A stretch of 6,953 nucleotides of DNA, from assembly GCA_002726845.1 (NCBI GenBank), contig PBSP01000001.1:1-6953 (forward strand), in the 5' to 3' direction. Source of the DNA: Methanobacteriota archaeon. GTDB taxonomy: Archaea; Thermoplasmatota; Poseidoniia; Poseidoniales; Poseidoniaceae. The notes below the pieces were generated by a model that saw only the letters and a list, made by a program, of their open reading frames with translations, made no database searches and had not been told where the DNA came from. Positions 1 through 6,608 of this stretch are shown piece after piece; position 1 is the first letter of the stretch; each line of letters begins with the position of its first letter. The position numbers and the translations under genes are program-made.

Positions 1-3000
1 GGTCTGCCACCTCTAATGTGTGGTGAAGAATTGTGTGATAGGCCACTGAGACTCGACTTGCGCGGTGATATGCCTGCAGCAGAGCGAGAAGGATGGTGGC
101 TAGGTTACGGTCCTGATTTAGACTGGAATGGGATGGATGATAGGCTACAACGGGTTATTGCCGGGTATGAATCAATCTCACCAACAGCCATAATCGGTGA
201 AGATGGGAAAAAGACAGTTGCAATAGTTGTTGATTACGCCTGGCACCCAACGAGCCTCGAAGAATCAGCGCTACGCCAAGTCTTGCTTCAACATGGCTGG
301 GTTGGTGAAGAATCAGGCGCCTGGCTCGATAAGCCAGAAAGTATTGATTCGATCGTCGTTGATAAGGTGCCAGTTAGCGCTTTAATGGATATTTATCATC
401 TCAACGGCGTTGTTGTTGTTGAAATGCAGAATGTCATGGTTCCTGCTAACGATGTCGCTGGAAAGGCGACAAGAGCGATGCCATCGGAAATTTATGCAGA
501 AACTGCGTATGAGCGAGGTTACTCGGGCGATGGTGTGGTTATCGCAATTCTCGACACTGGAGTCGATAACGAGCATCGCTCATTGAATGACTTTGATGAC
601 CAAAATGATGCACCTGATACGAACCCATTGTCATATGATGACCACAAATGGGTCGCAGGTTATGACGCAACTTCAGCTGCAGCAAACCCAGACGGCTCTC
701 AAGACCCGGATGATGGACAAGGTCACGGCACCCACGTTGCTGGCTCAGCGTTGGGAACCGGGGACGCCTCAAGAGTCCACGTTGGAACTGCACCCGGGGC
801 ATACCTAGTCGATATCAAAGTGCTAACAGACGCTGGTGGAACCAATTCTCAATACTCGATAAGCGGAATTCAGTGGATGATTAACAATGCCGATACCGAT
901 TGGGGCCACAATTCCTCAAGCAGAGGAATCCAAATTGGGTCCATGTCATTCGGCTCCGTATCCTCGCCGCTTAATCCCGGCGATGAGGGCGACAATGGCA
1001 CTGGAGGAGAGGCACGATTAATCAACAACGCTACCGAAAATGCCGATATTGTTTGTGTCATTGCGATGGGTAACGATGGGACAAAGCGTGTACCCTCGCC
1101 AGCAAGTGCGGACATGGGTTTTGCCGTATCATCAGCTACCGACTTTGGAACTGTTAATCGCACCAATGATGGCATCTCTAGTTTCTCTAACTACGGCCCA
1201 AGGCTCGATGACGGCGACGATAATGAGTGGGATGAACTCAAGCCAGATATTGCTTCGTATGGTTCAAACATCATCTCTGCGACTGCTGCGACTGGAACAT
1301 CTTTCCCCGGTGCTCCAAGGCCGGAAGCCGATACTGGCTATGATGAAAAGGACGGAACTAGTATGGCAACACCCATCGCTTCAGGGATAGTGGCATTGGT
1401 TAGAGAGGCTGCACCATCACTAACAGCCATAGAAGTGATGGATGTTATTCGCAATTCATCTGAGATAAGAGATAAACCAGCTGATACAGTATCTGACAGA
1501 TGGCACGAGAAGTGGGGCTTTGGCCTTATTGACGCATCATGTGCTATTGACTTGGCTTTGGACCAGCCATGCACGGCGCTGGAGGATACGGGAATTGTTG
1601 CACCACCACCAAGTGGCAACGGCTCGGGAGATTATGTATCAATTAGTCAACCATCGAACAATACTTGGTGGCTTGAAGGGAACACTGCAACAATCTCAGG
1701 AACTACAGATATTCCCTCAGGGCAGCAGTTTGATCAGGTTCAGGTTCGCATAGCCCAGTTCCTAGAATCTGGCACAGAGCGTGAATTAAAACCATGGACA
1801 ATCGCTGGTGGCGATATAGAATCATGGACTCTAAATGTCAACGTGTTAGAAGATTGGGTGCAATCGGATGAAGAATATGTAATTGTCAGTGTGAAATTAT
1901 ACGATACTACTACTGAAGCGGAATCCAATGTCGACTTCAGAGTCATCAATTTGGCTAGAATGAAGGTTACTATTGCCAGCCCTAATGTTGGGCAAAGCGT
2001 AAACGGAATGGTTGAATTCACCGGTACGGTAGATGGTGTTCAACATGATTACATGGAGTTTAAAGTCGATAATGGTGAGTGGGAATTCGCCTCAGAATTG
2101 CCAGCGTTAGAGGTGGGCAGTCAGGATTGGTCTTTCAATTGGGATTCAACAACTGTATCCGATGGCTCGACACGCCTAAGTTTCCGAATGGTCAATGAGT
2201 CTGGTGTCAAGACTGATGATATTCGAAGAACCATTAATGTTGACAATATGCCAGCTGCCCCAGATTTTGTCTTCATCGGTGTGGTTGAGGTATCAGATGA
2301 GGTTGGTTTGCCGGTTCAATCCGCAGTTGCAGGTTCAATCCTTACCATTCGATTTACCATCAAAAATGTCGGTGATCTTGACGCGGACGATGTTTTTATC
2401 AAACTTGATGCGCCTGGGGATAGTTCAGATGTCTATCCGGCAGAACTAACTATTTCCAATCTGGATGATGGCGACGAGTCTGAGATTACCCTGTATTGGT
2501 GGGCTACCGAAGTCGGTGCGCACACCGTGACAATTTCAATCGATCCTGCACAGAATTACAACGATCCCAATCCTGAAGATAATTCATACAGCTTCCCGTT
2601 TGAAATTGAAGAGCGCCCGATTGAACCAACACTCAGATTCATGCAAGGAGCATATCAGACTGCGCCGCTAATACCTAATCCCGGACAAGAATACAAAATC
2701 ATCGTCAGAGTAGATAACCTCGGTCAAACCGACGCTGTGGGATTAAACTTGACCCTATCCATCGCTGATGATGAAGGTTTTTGGTCTCCGATAGATACCG
2801 ACATAATTCCGGTAATTCAGGGTTCAGAGTCAAGCTCTGGTAGCGAGGAAGTTAGATTCGTCGTACCGGAAAATTACTCCCAGCTTGGCGGTACAGAATT
2901 CAGAGTAACCATGTCTGGTAATGGGGTAGAAACCGAACATGCAAACATGGTATTTACCGTGGTAGTAAATGAGGTTGGAGTAGATTCACCAGTAAGATTA

Positions 3001-4776
3001 AGCCTGGTTTCAGGGGAAGAAATCATTGATTTTGTCGGCATGGAAGATAGTGGTTTGTTGTTCACTACAGTGGATGGCGAACTCCATGTCAGAACAGTTA
3101 CTGAATCGTCTTCAGGAGCATGGGCAACTTTAGCCGACGTAAAATTGGCAGATTCATGGGCTGGGGAGTTAACCGCAATATTACGCGATGATGGTTTGGT
3201 TCATGCGGCTTGGACAGAAAATGTGCTCAGTGAGCAAGGCTACTTCTTGTCGCACATTGCCATGACATCGATAACTAGCGCCGGTGAGACTACTGAAAAA
3301 CAAACTCACATGACAGCACTCAAGCTTTCTGAAGGGCGTTATTGGGGGCTAGACATGGCAAAGAAAGGTGACAGAATAGTGGTGGCAGGGTATCACCGAG
3401 ATATTGCTACCGGGGGGTCATACAACGACATTACCTCCATATTCGTATTAATGTCAGATACGCCTTTGATTCAAAACTCATGGAGTTTCAGTTATATTCT
3501 CTCAAATATCGACATTAAACCGTCTGAAGGTGACTCGCTAGCAATCGCTGTTGGTAAGGAAAACATGCACATTCTTTATCAGGAATTGAGAGACGACGTC
3601 ACAGGTATTGAGCGCGTTGGCCTGATGTATACTCATGGCAAAGAGTGGCTACCATCATGGTCATTCCAATACTCGGTCGGTGATTATGCATCAAATGCGC
3701 AATTAGAAGTTTACCAAAATGGCGACAGAGATGTGCTCGCTGCGACATGGGTTGAAGGATTCGGTGGCGAGTCTAAGGTAGCGTATGTGGTGACTGATAA
3801 TTCATGGTCTGCCGATGGGCCAGAATATATCGGAGCCGCAGGAGTAACAAATCTACAAATGGCATCTTATGAAGATAGAATATCACTTATCTACGACGAG
3901 ATAAACGTGTTCGGTCCCATGACTAGGTATGGAATGTTAGACGTTGGAAAAAATGAGTTTGTCATGTCAAATCTCGTGGCTGAAGGATTCACCAAAGGAT
4001 ACGCAGCAACAGGTGAAGAATCTATTATTCTCGTTTCATCGAGCAGTGGCACATTGTCATTTAGAACCATAGTCTCGCTAGAGCCTGAAGATATCGTGGC
4101 GGAGGAGAAAACAATTCTACAAACACTACTAGAGCCGTTGCCTGGAGATGAAACCACTAAGGCGGTAATTTTTGGCACCACGGTTTTGATAGTTTCGGTG
4201 ATTTTCTTATATTTGGTAGTCTCACTAAAAAGGACAAAACGGCAAACGGAGGACGAAATCATTTCTGCATTACTTGCCACCAGTGAAGACGATGTAGAAA
4301 TCATGGTCGATATCGAATCGGATGATGAACCGGTTGTTGCGATCAATATGGATGCTGATGAATTAATTGTTCAGTCTGTAGTTGCACCACGGGCAGTTGT
4401 GGTTGACGAGCCAGAGGAATCATTAGAGCAGGTTCTTGAAGCCAAAGCAGAATCAGGTGAAGGTAACTCTAGACTAGAGCGCAGAATGAAGCGTAAAAAA
4501 CAACGAGAGTTAGTCGAATTAACCGAGAATATGATGTCTGTCAAACCGCTACCACCACTACCTGAAATTCCAGCCTTAGATGCCGAACTACCGCTGCCGG
4601 ATTTGCCAAATCTACCGCCACCGAGTGAAGCTGATTTAACAGCCCCTCCAATAATGAATATCCCAATACCGCAAAAGGAGGCAAAGTGTCTGGAATGTGC
4701 GGCCAAATTCACCATTAAGGATTTACGATTGACTAAGGTAAAATGCCCAATTTGCGATGCAGTAGTTAATCTGTAG
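1..4776 (+). CDS. Membrane-anchored subtilisin-like (S8) serine protease, multidomain, 5' end outside window
   Basis: Residues are numbered from the ATG at 16. The frame is open to base 1 and that ATG is followed by no signal peptide or ribosome-binding site, so the true start probably lies upstream; at least 1586 residues are visible. Region 60-150 looks like an I9-type propeptide. The S8 domain (about 166-525) has Asp180 in LDTG, His237 in HGTHVAG, oxyanion Asn353 in AMGNDG and Ser449 in GTSMATP, so it should be active. It is followed by Ig-like modules (540-648, 649-744), CARDB-like modules (749-866, 871-987), a probable beta-propeller (about 1005-1360), a transmembrane helix (1383-1404) followed by KRTKR, and a cytoplasmic tail ending in a zinc ribbon (Cys1558, 1561, 1577, 1580). 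Topology and family knowledge suggest a cell-surface protease digesting external protein; the substrate is unknown. It ends in TAG, 8 bases before glmS. Protease identity is secure; the names of the downstream modules are fold-level guesses. Confidence 0.93.
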   Translation, partial: GLPPLMCGEELCDRPLRLDLRGDMPAAEREGWWLGYGPDLDWNGMDDRLQRVIAGYESISPTAIIGEDGKKTVAIVVDYAWHPTSLEESALRQVLLQHGWVGEESGAWLDKPESIDSIVVDKVPVSALMDIYHLNGVVVVEMQNVMVPANDVAGKATRAMPSEIYAETAYERGYSGDGVVIAILDTGVDNEHRSLNDFDDQNDAPDTNPLSYDDHKWVAGYDATSAAANPDGSQDPDDGQGHGTHVAGSALGTGDASRVHVGTAPGAYLVDIKVLTDAGGTNSQYSISGIQWMINNADTDWGHNSSSRGIQIGSMSFGSVSSPLNPGDEGDNGTGGEARLINNATENADIVCVIAMGNDGTKRVPSPASADMGFAVSSATDFGTVNRTNDGISSFSNYGPRLDDGDDNEWDELKPDIASYGSNIISATAATGTSFPGAPRPEADTGYDEKDGTSMATPIASGIVALVREAAPSLTAIEVMDVIRNSSEIRDKPADTVSDRWHEKWGFGLIDASCAIDLALDQPCTALEDTGIVAPPPSGNGSGDYVSISQPSNNTWWLEGNTATISGTTDIPSGQQFDQVQVRIAQFLESGTERELKPWTIAGGDIESWTLNVNVLEDWVQSDEEYVIVSVKLYDTTTEAESNVDFRVINLARMKVTIASPNVGQSVNGMVEFTGTVDGVQHDYMEFKVDNGEWEFASELPALEVGSQDWSFNWDSTTVSDGSTRLSFRMVNESGVKTDDIRRTINVDNMPAAPDFVFIGVVEVSDEVGLPVQSAVAGSILTIRFTIKNVGDLDADDVFIKLDAPGDSSDVYPAELTISNLDDGDESEITLYWWATEVGAHTVTISIDPAQNYNDPNPEDNSYSFPFEIEERPIEPTLRFMQGAYQTAPLIPNPGQEYKIIVRVDNLGQTDAVGLNLTLSIADDEGFWSPIDTDIIPVIQGSESSSGSEEVRFVVPENYSQLGGTEFRVTMSGNGVETEHANMVFTVVVNEVGVDSPVRLSLVSGEEIIDFVGMEDSGLLFTTVDGELHVRTVTESSSGAWATLADVKLADSWAGELTAILRDDGLVHAAWTENVLSEQGYFLSHIAMTSITSAGETTEKQTHMTALKLSEGRYWGLDMAKKGDRIVVAGYHRDIATGGSYNDITSIFVLMSDTPLIQNSWSFSYILSNIDIKPSEGDSLAIAVGKENMHILYQELRDDVTGIERVGLMYTHGKEWLPSWSFQYSVGDYASNAQLEVYQNGDRDVLAATWVEGFGGESKVAYVVTDNSWSADGPEYIGAAGVTNLQMASYEDRISLIYDEINVFGPMTRYGMLDVGKNEFVMSNLVAEGFTKGYAATGEESIILVSSSSGTLSFRTIVSLEPEDIVAEEKTILQTLLEPLPGDETTKAVIFGTTVLIVSVIFLYLVVSLKRTKRQTEDEIISALLATSEDDVEIMVDIESDDEPVVAINMDADELIVQSVVAPRAVVVDEPEESLEQVLEAKAESGEGNSRLERRMKRKKQRELVELTENMMSVKPLPPLPEIPALDAELPLPDLPNLPPPSEADLTAPPIMNIPIPQKEAKCLECAAKFTIKDLRLTKVKCPICDAVVNL
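511..1590 (+). other. Peptidase S8 catalytic domain within the large protease
   Basis: All four functional residues of a subtilase are in the right order: Asp180 (codon 553-555), His237 (724-726), oxyanion-hole Asn353 (1072-1074) and Ser449 (1360-1362). The spacing is wider than in classical subtilisin (Asp to His 57 residues against about 32; Asn to Ser 96 against about 66), so surface loops have been inserted. Two of these loops, around residues 193-212 and 223-234, are rich in Asp and Asn and could bind calcium, which commonly stabilises secreted subtilases. The domain closes with the usual GFGLIDA segment (501-507). Cys509 and Cys519 just after it are the only close cysteine pair outside the zinc ribbon and the extreme N-terminus, and may form a disulfide. 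Confidence 0.95.
1633..2247 (+). other. Two tandem Ig-like beta-sandwich modules of the protease
   Basis: Residues 540-648 and 649-744 look like two related beta-rich units. Each opens with a short strand of the type VSISQPS or VTIASPN, followed by an SGT or TGT turn and alternating hydrophobic strands, with a tryptophan-containing strand (SWTLNV, DWSFNWDS) in the second half. This is the pattern of bacterial/archaeal Ig-like 'Asn-Trp' spacer modules that sit between secreted enzymes and their anchors. The two differ substantially in sequence, so any duplication is old. They probably act as spacers or in substrate adhesion. The family assignment is by eye and the boundaries are approximate. 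Confidence 0.55.
2260..2976 (+). other. Two CARDB-like modules of the protease
   Basis: Residues 749-866 carry the CARDB hallmark: a strand ending in an IKNVGDLDADDV segment (Asn-Val-Gly followed by Asp/Ala), then a hydrophobic strand, an LDDGDE turn, a WWAT strand, a GAHTVTISIDP hairpin and a closing PNPEDNSYS segment, as in adhesion-type CARDB domains. Residues 871-987 repeat the core as VRVDNLGQTDAVGLNLTLSI with a more diverged second half. CARDB modules are known as extracellular adhesion or spacer modules in archaeal and bacterial surface proteins. The first copy is a good match by eye, the second weaker. Confidence 0.65.
3028..4095 (+). other. Probable beta-propeller region of the protease
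   Basis: Residues about 1005-1360 contain a loosely recurring unit: a charged turn (DDG, GD, KEN, GDRD, YEDR), a hydrophobic strand ending in an aromatic plus a polar pair (HAAWTE, HILYQE, AATWVE, SLIYDE), a loop, and a further hydrophobic strand. Units begin near residues 1012, 1059, 1119, 1182, 1237, 1287 and 1334, so spacing is 47-63 residues, the blade length of sialidase-like or BNR-type propellers, and the count is about seven. I could not match it to a named family. It may bind substrate or glycans, or hold the catalytic head away from the membrane. Confidence 0.45.
4162..4773 (+). other. Transmembrane anchor and cytoplasmic zinc-ribbon tail of the protease
   Basis: Residues 1383-1404 form a single hydrophobic helix, followed at once by KRTKR; by the positive-inside rule the remainder is cytoplasmic. 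The tail then has four parts: an acidic stretch (about 1411-1485, many Asp/Glu), a basic patch (1486-1497, ERRMKRKKQR), a proline-rich linker (1511-1553, repeated PLPPLP-like steps), and a terminal C-x2-C-x15-C-x2-C motif (Cys1558, 1561, 1577, 1580) with the usual KCPIC knuckle of a zinc ribbon. A simple anchor needs none of this, so the tail may contact a cytoplasmic partner. The helix and cysteine spacing are seen directly; the function is inferred. Confidence 0.8.
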
Positions 4777-4784
4777 GCGTTGTT
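4777..4784 (+). other. 8-base protease-glmS junction
   Basis: Only eight bases (gcgttgtt) separate the TAG of the protease from the ATG of glmS. This is too short for an independent promoter plus leader, and contains no Shine-Dalgarno match. Either glmS is read from the protease transcript or a promoter lies inside the 3' end of the protease gene; I could not identify a convincing TATA/BRE element there. The gap also excludes a glmS ribozyme leader of the Bacillus type. Confidence 0.7.
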
Positions 4785-6605
4785 ATGTGCGGTATTTTTG
4801 GATACATGGGGCCGAAACAAGCGGCTCCGATATTGATGGAGGGCTTACGACGTTTGGAGTATCGCGGCTATGACTCATCAGGCATAGCGCTAAAAAATGG
4901 CGATTTCAGTATTTACAAGAAAACTGGGAAAGTCGTGGAACTGCAATCAATATTACCTAAATCCCTCCAGGGAACAATTGGGATAGCTCACACACGATGG
5001 GCCACTCATGGCGGAGTTACTGACCCTAATGCACACCCTCATCTTTCAGAAAATGGCAAAGTAGTAATTGTGCACAACGGTATAATAGAAAACTCGAGGA
5101 CTCTGAGGGCGTTGTTGAAAAAGAAAGGGGTCGTTTTTAGTAGTGAAACCGATTCTGAGGTAATCTCTCACATTTTGGAGTATGAGTTGGGGCGGGATAA
5201 CTCACCAACTGAAGCAATGCGCCGAACCCTTAGCAAATTAGTCGGAACCTGGGGTTTATGTGCTATATTCATCGACCACGACGTCATAATGTGTGCTAGA
5301 AATGGTTCACCCCTCATAATCGGTCAGGGCGATGGGGAATTATTCGTTTCAAGTGACCCCCATGCCTTGGCAGCACACACACAAAAGGTAGTTTTCATGG
5401 ATGATGGCGATATTGCGACACTCTCAAGCAATAACATCACGATGAGTAATTTGCGGGGTGAATCCTTTGATACAGATATCACAGTGTTAGAGGAGGAATG
5501 GCAAGAGGCAGAGCTCGGCAAATTTGAGCATTACATGCTGAAGGAAATTTACGAACAACCCGATTCGCTGCGCCAGTGCATTAGTGGCAGACTTGACCGA
5601 GTTCGTGGGAATGGTAGATTAGGTGGCATCAATCTTACACCAATACAATTGTCTAAACTGCCTCACGTGCGCCTATTAGGCTGTGGAACAGCATACCATG
5701 CTGCTGAAATAGGCGGATTTATGATCGAATCACTTGCTAGGGTGCCATCACTTGCGCACATAGCGAGCGAATTTCGGACCAACGAGCCAGTGGTTAATCC
5801 AAATGCCTTACATTTTGCGATATCGCAATCCGGGGAAACCGCCGACACGCTCTCCGCTGTCAAAGAGATACAACTCAAAGGCGGCTCAGTTCACGGTATC
5901 GTAAATGTTGTAGGCTCTACAATTGCCCGGTTGTGTGGAAAAGGAGTATACATCCATTCTGGCCCTGAACAGGCAGTGGCATCGACAAAAGCGTTCTCAA
6001 ACATGGTTGCAGCACTGACAATATTCTCTATTCAAGTTGCACGCTCTCGTTCACTTAGTAAGGAAAAGGGTAAACAATTAGTCAATGATTTACAACAAAT
6101 TCCACACCTGATTGAGGAATATTTAGCCAATCCTGGGCCTATTTCAGAGGCTGTAGAATTAGTAAAGAATGCTAAAAGCGTATTATTCCTTGGACGAGGA
6201 ATTTCTGCACCTGTTGCCAAAGAAGGCGCCTTGAAATTGATGGAGGTCGCTTACATACCTTGCTTAGCATACCCTGCTGGAGAGATGAAACACGGACCAA
6301 TTGCGCTGTTGGAAGATGGCAGTCCAGTAATTTTCGTCGTGCCCAACGATCATGTAAGGGAAAAGTCAGTTTCGGCAATTCACGAATGCCGGGCAAGGGG
6401 TGCGAAAATAATCCTAATCCATGAGGATGGCGATGATATAGCTGAGGAATGCGACATTAGCATCGCTATACCAAAGGTAAACAACTATCTCTCACCTATG
6501 TTATCTGTCGTTCCATTGCAGTTAATCTCATACTACACAGCAATCGCACTTGGGTGTGATGTAGACCGACCAAGGAATCTGGCCAAGTCAGTAACAGTCG
6601 AGTAA
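4785..6605 (+). CDS. glmS: Glutamine-fructose-6-phosphate aminotransferase (isomerizing)
   Basis: GlmS converts fructose-6-phosphate and glutamine to glucosamine-6-phosphate and glutamate, the first step of amino-sugar synthesis, in the cytosol. The 606-residue length is close to the roughly 609 of E. coli GlmS. The N-terminal class II glutaminase half has nucleophile Cys2 (MCGIFGY), HTRWATHG (69-76), NAHPH (82-86), VHNGIIEN with Asn98-Gly99 as the oxyanion site, and SETDSE. Two SIS domains follow: the first has CGTAYHA (300-306) and SQSGET (347-352, sugar-phosphate binding); the second has EGALKLMEV (480-488, Glu487 matching the catalytic Glu) and GEMKHGP (His503). The C-terminus is the conserved RPRNLAKSVTVE with the fructose-6-phosphate Lys601. 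The start is fixed because Cys must follow Met. No clear Shine-Dalgarno precedes it; the 8-base gap to the protease suggests co-transcription or translational coupling. The gene looks intact. Confidence 0.98.
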   Translation: MCGIFGYMGPKQAAPILMEGLRRLEYRGYDSSGIALKNGDFSIYKKTGKVVELQSILPKSLQGTIGIAHTRWATHGGVTDPNAHPHLSENGKVVIVHNGIIENSRTLRALLKKKGVVFSSETDSEVISHILEYELGRDNSPTEAMRRTLSKLVGTWGLCAIFIDHDVIMCARNGSPLIIGQGDGELFVSSDPHALAAHTQKVVFMDDGDIATLSSNNITMSNLRGESFDTDITVLEEEWQEAELGKFEHYMLKEIYEQPDSLRQCISGRLDRVRGNGRLGGINLTPIQLSKLPHVRLLGCGTAYHAAEIGGFMIESLARVPSLAHIASEFRTNEPVVNPNALHFAISQSGETADTLSAVKEIQLKGGSVHGIVNVVGSTIARLCGKGVYIHSGPEQAVASTKAFSNMVAALTIFSIQVARSRSLSKEKGKQLVNDLQQIPHLIEEYLANPGPISEAVELVKNAKSVLFLGRGISAPVAKEGALKLMEVAYIPCLAYPAGEMKHGPIALLEDGSPVIFVVPNDHVREKSVSAIHECRARGAKIILIHEDGDDIAEECDISIAIPKVNNYLSPMLSVVPLQLISYYTAIALGCDVDRPRNLAKSVTVE

Positions 6606-6608
6606 TTA
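6603..6608. other. Back-to-back stop codons of convergent genes
   Basis: The six-base palindrome TAATTA holds the TAA of glmS on the + strand (6603-6605) and the TAA of the KaiC-like gene on the - strand (6608-6606), with no base between. Transcription from either side must end inside the other gene. I see no clear hairpin plus T-run terminator within about 60 bases on either side; the nearest pyrimidine-rich stretch downstream of glmS (around 6625-6645, gttcttctgctttcc) is weak. Confidence 0.85.

Noticed and set aside
16..60. MCGEE start resembling a class II glutamine amidotransferase N-terminus (Met-Cys-Gly)
   Set aside because: Nothing after Cys2 matches the glutaminase fold, and the frame is open upstream, so this Met is internal to the protease.
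403..421. Short GTT-type triplet run (gttgttgttgtt)
   Set aside because: Encodes the Val-Val-Val-Val strand of the propeptide-like region; too short to be a meaningful repeat.
3891..4346. 151-codon open frame on the - strand opposite the protease membrane segment
   Set aside because: Ser/Thr-rich low-complexity translation, no recognisable motif, fully antisense to a clear coding frame; a shadow.
4673..4697. Strong Shine-Dalgarno-like AAAAGGAGG followed by GTG (4686) and ATG (4695), in frame with glmS
   Set aside because: The frame hits a TAA after about ten codons, well before glmS begins, and the bases are explained by the Gln-Lys-Glu-Ala-Lys codons leading into the zinc ribbon. Probably chance.
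4700..4784. Possible glmS riboswitch/ribozyme leader
   Set aside because: The region is fully coding for the protease C-terminus and only 8 bases precede glmS, so there is no space for such a leader.
4371..4820. 149-codon open frame on the - strand spanning the protease-glmS junction
   Set aside because: Gly/Ser-rich translation is the antisense of the proline-rich linker; no start signal or domain, and it overlaps the conserved glmS start.
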